This document shows positions 1 through 5,161 of a stretch of DNA of 5,174 nt, in pieces. This stretch comes from JBKJVQ01 sp046717125. GTDB lineage: Bacteria > Pseudomonadota > Alphaproteobacteria > Rhizobiales > Methyloligellaceae. The position numbers and the translations under genes are program-made. The first letter of the stretch is position 1. Each line of letters starts with the position of its first letter. Below the pieces are notes generated by a model that saw nothing but the letters and a program-made list of their open reading frames with translations, did not search any database and was not told where the DNA came from. The stretch spans positions 1 through 5,174 of the forward strand of contig JBKJVQ010000229.1 in NCBI GenBank assembly GCA_046717125.1, given 5' to 3'.

Positions 1-495
1 AACGAATCCGGCCGCGCGGTCGGCGAGGTTTTGCGTTTCTACAAGGCCGAGACGCAGGACGTGATCGTCATGCATGACGAGATCGATCTCGCGCCAGGCA
101 AGGTCCGCATCAAGAAGGGCGGCGGCAACGCGGGGCATAACGGGCTCAGGTCGATCAGCGCCCATATCGGCAATGAGTACCAACGCCTGCGTATCGGCAT
201 CGGCCATCCCGGCGTGAAGGAACTCGTGCAGCGGCACGTGTTGGGCGATTTCGTCAAGGCAGACCGCGAGTGGGTCGAGACGCTGCTTGACGCAATAGCG
301 GCCGCGACGCCGGCGCTGGTGTCGGGCGACGGCCCGCGCGCCATGAACGAGATCGCGATGCGCACTGGCGATTCCGCCCCGGTATCGCGTCAGGCGGAGG
401 ATGCTCCGCGCGAGGATGCGGCTGCCTCGAAAGCCGCGCCCGGCAGGAGCGAGGGCGCACTCGCCGGTATGCTGAAGAAATGGCTGGGTCGGTAA
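1..495 (+). CDS. pth: Peptidyl-tRNA hydrolase, C-terminal part (5' end outside window)
   Basis: Pth cleaves the ester bond of peptidyl-tRNAs released prematurely from ribosomes and so recycles tRNA in the cytoplasm. The frame is open from base 1, so the gene enters from the left; a TTG at 31 is internal and not the start. The first window codon (Asn, in NESGRAV) aligns with Asn68 of the E. coli enzyme. On that register HDEID puts the catalytic Asp at E. coli position 93 and GHNGL puts the tRNA-contacting Asn at 114, both exactly matching. The N-terminal catalytic Asn10 and His20 lie outside the window. The hydrolase core should end near window residue 127. It is followed by about 37 residues rich in Ala, Asp, Glu and Arg that end in a basic amphipathic stretch (GALAGMLKKWLGR), a tail E. 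coli Pth (194 aa) lacks. ychF follows on the same strand after 211 bp. Family assignment is secure. Confidence 0.96.
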   Translation, partial: NESGRAVGEVLRFYKAETQDVIVMHDEIDLAPGKVRIKKGGGNAGHNGLRSISAHIGNEYQRLRIGIGHPGVKELVQRHVLGDFVKADREWVETLLDAIAAATPALVSGDGPRAMNEIAMRTGDSAPVSRQAEDAPREDAAASKAAPGRSEGALAGMLKKWLGR

Positions 496-509
496 AGTTT
501 TTGTATGTC

Positions 510-562
510 CCCCCTCACCCGGATTGCTATGCAATCCGACCTCTCCCCACAGGGGCGAGGTG
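510..562 (+). repeat. Palindromic intergenic repeat, left copy (two adjacent hairpins)
   Basis: This 53-bp unit starts with CCCCCTCACCCG and contains two hairpins. Hairpin 1 has an 8-bp perfect stem (520-527 with 531-538) and loop TAT. Hairpin 2 has a stem of 539-548 with 552-561, loop ACA and one T/C mismatch. The unit recurs in inverse orientation at 620-672 with 42 of 53 positions identical. The layout resembles the small palindromic intergenic elements of rhizobial genomes (RIME-like families), but the exact family is not identified here. Such elements are usually non-coding; reverse-strand readings through it give arginine-rich peptides I regard as spurious. Lying just after the pth stop, it could act as a transcription attenuator or mRNA 3'-end stabiliser; this is inference, and no clear T-tract directly follows hairpin 2. 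Confidence 0.85.
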
Positions 563-619
563 TTCTTTTTCCTCGCCACGTCTTGCCGGGTCGGAAGGCC
601 TCGACGGCGCGACTCGGCA
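563..619. other. 57-bp centre between the two inverted repeat copies
   Basis: This stretch joins the two inverted 53-bp units and holds no credible gene. It opens with a pyrimidine-rich run (TTCTTTTTCC). Bases 571-577 (CCTCGCC) can pair with 554-560 (GGCGAGG), which would compete with hairpin 2 of the left copy. It may belong to a larger composite repeat spanning 510-672, but one window cannot show whether the centre is conserved elsewhere in the genome. Confidence 0.5.
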
Positions 620-672
620 CACCTCTCCCCGGCGGGGAGAGGTCGAACGGCGAAGCCGTTCGGGTGAGGGGG
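620..672 (-). repeat. Palindromic intergenic repeat, right copy (inverted)
   Basis: This is the inverted partner of the copy at 510-562 and has the same length. Read on the plus strand, the order is hairpin 2 (621-630 with 634-643, loop GGC, a perfect 10-bp stem), then hairpin 1 (644-651 with 655-662, loop GAA, a perfect 8-bp stem), then GGGTGAGGGGG. Against the left copy, three of the eight base pairs of hairpin 1 differ and in each case both partners changed, so pairing is kept. Hairpin 2 is perfect here but has one mismatch in the left copy. The unit ends 34 bp before the ychF start codon and lies in the presumed leader of ychF. Confidence 0.85.
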
Positions 673-706
673 CTGACTTCGCCATATTGACCACCGTGAG
701 ACTCTG

Positions 707-1804
707 ATGGGCTTCAAATGCGGGATCGTCGGGTTGCCCAATGTCGGCAAGTCGACGCTGTTCAATGCGCTGACGCAGAGCGCTGCGGCTGAGGCCGCGA
801 ACTATCCGTTCTGCACGATCGAGCCGAATGTGGGCGATGTGCCGGTGCCGGATGAGCGGCTGACGCGGCTCGCTGCCATCGGCAAGTCGGCGCAGATCAT
901 CCCGACGCGGCTCACCTTTGTCGACATCGCCGGGCTGGTGAAAGGCGCGTCGCAGGGCGAAGGCCTCGGCAACCAGTTCCTCGCCCATATCCGCGAGGTT
1001 GACGCCATCGCCTATGTGCTGCGCTGTTTCGAGAACGACGACATCACTCATGTCGAGGGGCGCATCGATCCGCTGGCCGATGCCGAGACGGTCGAGACCG
1101 AACTGATGCTCGCCGACATCGAGTCGATCGAGAAGCGCATCCCGAACCTCGAAAAGAAAATCAAGGGCAACGACAAGGAGGCGAAGGAGACGCTGGCGCT
1201 GCTTCAGGCTGCCTATGACGTGCTGAAGGACGGCCGCCCGGCGCGTCATGCGCAGATCGACGACGCGCAGCGTCCTTTCTTCCGGACGCTCGGCCTGCTC
1301 ACCGCCAAACCGGTGCTCTATGTCTGCAATGTCGAGGAAACTTCCGCGGCCACCGGCAACGCGTATTCGCGCATCGTCGAGGCGCGCGCGGAGGAAGAAG
1401 GCGCGGGCTGTGTCGTCATCTCGGCGCGGATCGAGGAAGAGGTCGCGCAGCTTTCCGCCGATGAGCGCGCCGACTTTCTGCGCGATCTCGGTCTGGAGGA
1501 GCCCGGCCTCAACCGGCTCATCGGCGAGGGCTACAAGCTGCTCGGCCTCATCCCCTATTTCACCGTAGGCCCGAAAGAGGCGCGCGCCTGGACGGTCAAG
1601 ACAGGCGCAACCGCGCCGCGCGCGGCAGGCGTCATCCATACCGATTTCGAGAAGGGGTTCATCCGTGCCGAGACGATCGCCTATGACGATTACGTCCGGC
1701 ACAACGGCGAAGGCGGCGCGCGCGAGGCGGGGCGGATGCGCCTCGAAGGCAAGGATTACGTCGTCGCAGACGGCGACGTGATGCATTTCCGGTTTGCGAA
1801 TTAA
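707..1804 (+). CDS. ychF: Redox-sensitive ribosome-binding ATPase YchF (Obg/TRAFAC family)
   Basis: YchF is a universally conserved P-loop NTPase that prefers ATP over GTP, binds ribosomes and is linked to stress and translation control. The 365 residues match the usual length (E. coli 363). Visible in order: G1 P-loop GLPNVGKS (9-16); conserved YPFCTIEPN (33-41), whose Cys36 corresponds to the redox-sensing Cys35 of E. coli; G3 DIAGLVKGAS (73-82); a charged helical region at about 130-180 (coiled-coil insertion); NVEE (208-211) in place of the GTPase NKxD motif, which is the basis of ATP preference; G5-like ISA (238-240); and a C-terminal TGS domain from about 280 to 363. The ATG at 707 gives the canonical MGFKCGIVGLPNVGKST start; the only nearby Shine-Dalgarno-like match is weak (GTGAG, 696-700). 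It follows pth, a common alphaproteobacterial pairing. No key residue is missing. Confidence 0.98.
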   Translation: MGFKCGIVGLPNVGKSTLFNALTQSAAAEAANYPFCTIEPNVGDVPVPDERLTRLAAIGKSAQIIPTRLTFVDIAGLVKGASQGEGLGNQFLAHIREVDAIAYVLRCFENDDITHVEGRIDPLADAETVETELMLADIESIEKRIPNLEKKIKGNDKEAKETLALLQAAYDVLKDGRPARHAQIDDAQRPFFRTLGLLTAKPVLYVCNVEETSAATGNAYSRIVEARAEEEGAGCVVISARIEEEVAQLSADERADFLRDLGLEEPGLNRLIGEGYKLLGLIPYFTVGPKEARAWTVKTGATAPRAAGVIHTDFEKGFIRAETIAYDDYVRHNGEGGAREAGRMRLEGKDYVVADGDVMHFRFAN

Positions 1805-1811
1805 GGGGCGT

Positions 1812-1828
1812 CAGTAGAACGGCTGCTG
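1812..1828. terminator. Possible small hairpin between convergent ychF and moaE
   Basis: The only 24 bp between the ychF stop and the moaE stop contain CAGTAG, loop AACGG, then CTGCTG. This forms a 6-bp stem with one G-T pair on the plus strand, while the minus strand has a C-A mismatch at that pair. No T-tract follows, so a classical intrinsic terminator is not shown. The site is where both convergent transcripts would have to end or overlap. Confidence 0.2.
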
Positions 1829-2269
1829 TCACTTCTCCCACCGCGCCGCGGAGGCGTCATCCGCATCCCGCGCTTGGACCCAGGACGTTCCGTCCGCTCG
1901 TTCCTCGCATTTCCAGAACGGTGCGCGCGTCTTGAGATAGTCCATCAGAAATGAAGCCGCCTCGAACGCATCCTGCCGGTGCGCCGACGCAGTCACCACC
2001 AGCACAATCGGTTCGCCGGGCAGAAGCCGCCCCACGCGATGCACGATGAGACAGTCCTGCAGATCCCAGCGCCCACGCGCCTCCTCTTCAATGCGCGCGA
2101 TCTCTTCCTCGGTCATGCCGGGATAGTGCTCGAGCGTCATCGATTTGAGGCCGTCGTCGTCCCGCACGAAACCCGAGAAGCTGACGACCGCGCCGATATC
2201 GGTCCGGTCGCGCGTCATCGTGGCGATCCGCTCGCCGATATCGAATGGTTCTGTCTGTAGACGGATCAT
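1829..2269 (-). CDS. moaE: Molybdopterin synthase catalytic (large) subunit MoaE
   Basis: MoaE pairs with thiocarboxylated MoaD to form the heterotetrameric molybdopterin synthase, which converts cyclic pyranopterin monophosphate to molybdopterin by adding two dithiolene sulfurs. It is cytoplasmic. The 146 residues are close to E. coli (150). Recognisable are GAVVSFSGFVRD (26-37, with Arg36), the LEHYPGM segment (46-52), the VHRVGRLLPGE segment (76-86), and AHRQDAFEA to FWKCE (96-122). His97, Arg98, Lys113 and Lys120 keep the spacing of E. coli His103, Arg104, Lys119 and Lys126, the catalytic and pterin-binding set. The ATG is the first possible start after the moaD stop, since the 33 intervening bases contain no ATG, GTG or TTG in this frame. 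No good ribosome binding site is visible, so translation may depend on upstream coupling. It is the last gene of the minus-strand run and converges on ychF. Confidence 0.97.
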   Translation of the reverse strand: MIRLQTEPFDIGERIATMTRDRTDIGAVVSFSGFVRDDDGLKSMTLEHYPGMTEEEIARIEEEARGRWDLQDCLIVHRVGRLLPGEPIVLVVTASAHRQDAFEAASFLMDYLKTRAPFWKCEERADGTSWVQARDADDASAARWEK

Positions 2270-2302
2270 AATTGAACGGGTCTGCGCATCAAGACCAAGG
2301 CA

Positions 2303-2557
2303 TCATCCCCCCGTCACCGGCGGGAAGAACGCAATCTCCGCCGCTCCCGCGATCGGCGCGTCGGCCTGCGCGTGGCGCCGATCGAGCGCGGCCCGAACGG
2401 TTTTCCTGTTCCTGAAGGCGTCGGCGAACCCGTCGCTCCGGCGGCTGAGCCAGTCGACCAGCTCTGCGACCGTGGTCACCTCCCGCGGCAGATCGACGTC
2501 CTCCTCGGCCACTCCCACCTTCTCGCGCACCCAGGCGAAATAGAGCAGCCGCGTCAC
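2303..2557 (-). CDS. moaD: Molybdopterin synthase sulfur-carrier (small) subunit MoaD
   Basis: MoaD is a ubiquitin-fold sulfur carrier. Its C-terminal glycine is adenylated (by MoeB or an equivalent) and converted to a thiocarboxylate, which then supplies sulfur within the MoaD-MoaE complex. The 84 residues match the family (E. coli 81). It begins with a beta-strand segment TRLLYFAWVRE and ends with AEIAFFPPVTGG, giving the obligatory free Gly-Gly terminus. The start is GTG at 2557, supported by a GAGGA ribosome binding site 9 nt upstream and by the fit to family length. This GTG overlaps the pgsA stop as GTGA, consistent with translational coupling. moaE follows after 33 bp in the same reading frame. 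Confidence 0.95.
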   Translation of the reverse strand: MTRLLYFAWVREKVGVAEEDVDLPREVTTVAELVDWLSRRSDGFADAFRNRKTVRAALDRRHAQADAPIAGAAEIAFFPPVTGG

Positions 2558-3180
2558 CGCGTTTGGTCCTCGTCAAACAGGTGGCGCACGGCTGCCTTCC
2601 AGTAATCGTAGCCGGTATAAAGGGTCAGGATCGCCGCGAGCCAGAGCAGGATCAGTCCGACCAGCGTCGTCGCCGGGAAAATCTCGTCGCCCGCCGGGCC
2701 GGCCAGCAGGAAACCGATCGCCACGAGCTGTAGCGAAGTCTTCCATTTCGCGAGCTTGGTCACCGGCACGCTGACGGAAAGCTCGGCCAGGAATTCGCGC
2801 AGGCCGGATACCAATATCTCGCGGCTGAGAATAATAACTCCCGCCCAGAGCGACCAGCCGGCGATGGTCTGGTCCGCCGCCAGCATCATCAGAGCGGCCG
2901 ATACCAGCAGCTTGTCGGCGATCGGATCGAGCATGCGGCCTATGGCGGTCTGAAGGCCCCACGCGCGCGCCAGATAACCGTCGAGAAAATCGGTGATGCC
3001 CGCCGAGATGAAGATCGCGAGCGCGAGCCAGTTGCCGATATCCCCTTTCAGGAAGAAGCAGGCGACGAGCGCGGGCACGGCCACGATCCGCGCCATCGTC
3101 AGAATGTTGGGTAACTCAAACAGCCCGCCGAAGCGCCGTCGCGGCGGCGTCTTCCCGACCTCCCGTTCCGCGACCGTCAC
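2554..3180 (-). CDS. pgsA: CDP-diacylglycerol--glycerol-3-phosphate 3-phosphatidyltransferase
   Basis: PgsA is an inner-membrane enzyme that transfers the phosphatidyl group from CDP-diacylglycerol to glycerol 3-phosphate, giving phosphatidylglycerol phosphate, the committed step to phosphatidylglycerol and cardiolipin. The CDP-alcohol phosphatidyltransferase motif D-x2-DG-x2-AR-x8-G-x3-D-x3-D is complete: Asp64, Asp67-Gly68, Ala71-Arg72, Gly81, Asp85 and Asp89. Hydrophobic segments lie at about 27-43, 51-65, 91-102, 112-124, 149-161 and 172-190, fitting a polytopic protein of 208 residues. The conserved LPNILTMARI entry (23-32) precedes the first membrane segment. The GTG start at 3180 overlaps the uvrC stop as GTGA, with a weak GAGAG 6 nt upstream. 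The next Met in frame (29) would fall inside the conserved N-terminal region, so GTG is preferred. Other members of the superfamily (for example phosphatidylcholine or phosphatidylserine synthases) are less likely given the size and sequence. Confidence 0.95.
   Translation of the reverse strand: MTVAEREVGKTPPRRRFGGLFELPNILTMARIVAVPALVACFFLKGDIGNWLALAIFISAGITDFLDGYLARAWGLQTAIGRMLDPIADKLLVSAALMMLAADQTIAGWSLWAGVIILSREILVSGLREFLAELSVSVPVTKLAKWKTSLQLVAIGFLLAGPAGDEIFPATTLVGLILLWLAAILTLYTGYDYWKAAVRHLFDEDQTR
2567..2571 (-). promoter_or_regulatory. Ribosome binding site for moaD
   Basis: On the minus strand the site reads GAGGA, 9 nt before the GTG start of moaD and inside the last codons of pgsA. 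It is the clearest Shine-Dalgarno match in the minus-strand run and supports the GTG start over any internal codon. Confidence 0.65.
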
Positions 3181-5087
3181 GGCCGGCTCTCGTGAAAATG
3201 GCCATAGATCGCGCGCGCCATGCTTCCGCTGATGCCTTCCACGGATTCGAGGTCGGCGATGCCGGCGCGGCTCACGGCCTTGGCCGAGCCGAAATGGCGC
3301 AGCAGCGCGCGCTTGCGCGTCGGGCCGATGCCCGGCACCTCATCCAGTGGTGAGATGCCGATCTGCTTCGTGCGCTTGGCGCGGTGGGCGCCGATGGCGA
3401 AGCGGTGCGCCTCGTCGCGCAGCCGCTGGACGAAATAGAGCAGGGGGTCGCGCGGATCGAGCACGAGCGGCGGCGCGTCCACGAGATGAATCCTTTCGCG
3501 CCCGGCATTGCGATCCGGACCCTTGGCGACGCCCGCGAGCACGATGTCCTCCAGCCCGAGATCACACATGACGCCATGGGCGGCGGAAAGCTGTCCCGGT
3601 CCGCCGTCAATCAGTACCAGATCGGGGCGCGGTGTCGTGGCATCCGCCTCGGTTTCCTTCTTCAGTCGCGCATATCGTCGGGTCAGCATCTCGCGCATCA
3701 TGGCGTAATCGTCGCCTGGCGTGAGAGTTTCCGCGCGCATGTTGAATTTCCGATAGCTTGTCTTGATGAACCCGTCCGGTCCAGAAACGATCATCGCCCC
3801 GACCGGGTTCGTTCCCATGATGTGGCTGTTGTCGAAAACCTCGATCCGCTGCGGCGGCGCATCCAGCCCGAACGTCTCCGCGACTCGCGCCAGCAACTTG
3901 CTCTGCGACGCCGTATCAGCCAGCCGCCGCGCCAGCGCTTCCTTCGCGTTGGTCGACGCATGCGCGACCAATTCGCATTTCTCGCCGCGCTTCGGATGGA
4001 GCACGGTCACTTTCCGGTTTGCGCTGAGCGAAAGCGCCTCCGCCAGAAGCTGACGGCCGGGCAAATCGTGGCTGACGAGGATCAGCTTCGGAGCCGGCCG
4101 CTCGTCGTAGAATTGCGCAATAAACGATTCCAGCGCCTCCTCGATCGGGATGCTGCCTTCGGCGCGGGGGAAATAAGCACGGTTGCCCCAGTTCTGGCCG
4201 GTGCGGAAGAAGAAGACCTGCACGCAGATTTGCCCCGCGTCCTGATGCGCCGCGAATACGTCGGCTTCGTCGACGCCCTGCGGGTTGATCCCCTGATGCG
4301 ACTGGACATGGCTCAGCGCCGCAAGCCGGTCACGCATGGCGGCTGCGCGCTCGAAGTCGAGATTGCCGCTCGCCCGCTCCATCATTTCGTGCAGCCGCCA
4401 GCGCACGGCGTCGCTGCGTCCGGTCAGGAACAGCTCTGCTTCGTCGACAAGAAGCGCATAATCCTCAAGCGAGATCTCGCCCGTGCAGGGCGCCGAGCAG
4501 CGCTTGATCTGGTAGAGGAGGCACGGTCGATTTCGCGCCTCGTAATAGCTGTCCGTGCACGAACGAAGCAGGAAGGCCCGCTGTAGCGCGTTGATCGTGC
4601 GGTTCACCGCGCCGGCCGAGGCGAACGGCCCGAAATATTTGCCGTCGCAGTTGCGCGATCCGCGATGCTTCACGACCTGCGGCGCGGCGTGATTGCCGGT
4701 CAGGAGAATGTACGGGAACGACTTGTCGTCCCGCAGCGTGACATTGAAGCGGGGCTTGAGCCGCTTGATGAGGTTCGCCTCGAGCAGCAGCGCCTCGGTT
4801 TCGGTCGCCGTCGTTACGAACTCCATCGCCGCGGTGTCGTGGATCATGCGCGCGATGCGGTTCGTGTGGCCGCCCAGCCTCGCATAGGATGCGACGCGCT
4901 TCTTCAGGCTGCGCGCCTTGCCGACATAGAGAACCTCGTCGTCACGACCGATCATGCGGTAGACGCCGGGGCCGTTCGGCAGCGTCTTCAGCAGGCGCGC
5001 GATCAGCTCCGCGCCGCGCATGGGCGCGGCCGCGTCGTCCCGCACGTCCTCGCGCGTCGCTTCGATGTCCGTCTCTTGTTGCGTCAT
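3177..5087 (-). CDS. uvrC: Excinuclease ABC subunit C
   Basis: UvrC makes both incisions in nucleotide excision repair, 3' and 5' of a lesion, after recruitment by UvrB-DNA. Domains over 636 residues (E. coli 610): GIY-YIG nuclease at about 37-115 (GVY 41-43, YVG 54-56, Arg64, TETEALLLE 95-103) for the 3' cut; a cysteine set at 177, 189, 197 and 201 with the same 12-8-4 spacing as the iron-sulfur ligands Cys154/166/174/178 of E. coli; a UVR motif for UvrB binding at about 226-261; an RNase H-like nuclease with Asp419 (FDNSH), TPGDDY (456-461), Asp494 (IDGG) and His561 (RDEAHRFA) for the 5' cut; and two helix-hairpin-helix motifs at about 583-601 and 614-632. The ATG at 5087 lacks a clear ribosome binding site. 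Met23 (codon at 5021-5019) would give 614 residues, nearer E. coli, so the start is less certain than the identity. First gene of the minus-strand run. Confidence 0.97.
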   Translation of the reverse strand: MTQQETDIEATREDVRDDAAAPMRGAELIARLLKTLPNGPGVYRMIGRDDEVLYVGKARSLKKRVASYARLGGHTNRIARMIHDTAAMEFVTTATETEALLLEANLIKRLKPRFNVTLRDDKSFPYILLTGNHAAPQVVKHRGSRNCDGKYFGPFASAGAVNRTINALQRAFLLRSCTDSYYEARNRPCLLYQIKRCSAPCTGEISLEDYALLVDEAELFLTGRSDAVRWRLHEMMERASGNLDFERAAAMRDRLAALSHVQSHQGINPQGVDEADVFAAHQDAGQICVQVFFFRTGQNWGNRAYFPRAEGSIPIEEALESFIAQFYDERPAPKLILVSHDLPGRQLLAEALSLSANRKVTVLHPKRGEKCELVAHASTNAKEALARRLADTASQSKLLARVAETFGLDAPPQRIEVFDNSHIMGTNPVGAMIVSGPDGFIKTSYRKFNMRAETLTPGDDYAMMREMLTRRYARLKKETEADATTPRPDLVLIDGGPGQLSAAHGVMCDLGLEDIVLAGVAKGPDRNAGRERIHLVDAPPLVLDPRDPLLYFVQRLRDEAHRFAIGAHRAKRTKQIGISPLDEVPGIGPTRKRALLRHFGSAKAVSRAGIADLESVEGISGSMARAIYGHFHESRP

Positions 5088-5131
5088 GAAAACTTGCCGG
5101 AGGGCAAATCTGCCGCTCCATCCTCGACCCC

Positions 5132-5146
5132 GAACTTAAGGTGAAC
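5132..5146 (-). promoter_or_regulatory. Putative LexA (SOS) box upstream of uvrC
   Basis: The plus strand reads GAAC-TTAAGGT-GAAC, which on the coding strand of uvrC is GTTC-ACCTTAA-GTTC. This is an exact GTTC-N7-GTTC direct repeat, the LexA operator form established for alphaproteobacteria such as Rhizobium, Rhodobacter and Caulobacter. It ends 44 bp before the uvrC ATG, a plausible operator position, and uvrC is a DNA repair gene. Both half-sites are exact. A chance match is possible because only eight bases are fixed, but the position and the function of the downstream gene make it credible. LexA binding itself is inferred. Confidence 0.72.
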
Positions 5147-5161
5147 GGACCCGTCTGTTAA
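5133..5161 (-). promoter_or_regulatory. Possible sigma-70-type promoter overlapping the LexA box
   Basis: On the minus strand TTAACA (5161-5156) resembles a -35 hexamer (5 of 6 to TTGACA). After 17 bp comes TAAGTT (5138-5133), a poor -10 (3 of 6 to TATAAT). The LexA box would then cover the spacer and -10, the expected arrangement for repression. The weak -10 keeps this tentative, and the true transcription start could lie closer to uvrC. Confidence 0.3.

Noticed and set aside
539..580. Intrinsic terminator of pth formed by hairpin 2 and the T-rich run at 563-570
   Set aside because: The hairpin is strong, but the T-run is only TTCTTTTT after an intervening GTG, and the hairpin is part of a dispersed repeat. 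Termination here is possible but not shown, so it is mentioned only as a role of the repeat.
510..672. CRISPR array
   Set aside because: There are only two units, they are inverted relative to each other, and they are internally palindromic over their whole length. This is not a direct repeat-spacer layout, and no cas gene is present.
683..706. ychF promoter using TTGACC at 687-692
   Set aside because: It is 14 bp before the start codon, too close to act as a -35 element, and no matching -10 exists.
505..707. Short frames across the pth-ychF gap (61-76 codons, both strands)
   Set aside because: They are translations of the palindromic repeat itself. Arg/Ser/Gly-rich peptides of this type are common false gene calls over such repeats.
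527..1786. Long open frame of 419 codons on the minus strand, opposite ychF
   Set aside because: It lies antisense to the well-supported ychF, runs through the palindromic repeats, and its product is Arg/Asp/Leu-rich with no recognisable domain. Long antisense frames are expected in high-GC genes.
3384..4586. Long open frame of 400 codons on the plus strand, opposite uvrC
   Set aside because: It is antisense to conserved UvrC domains, its composition is that of a codon-position shadow (Arg, Ala, His rich), and it shows no motif or ribosome binding site.
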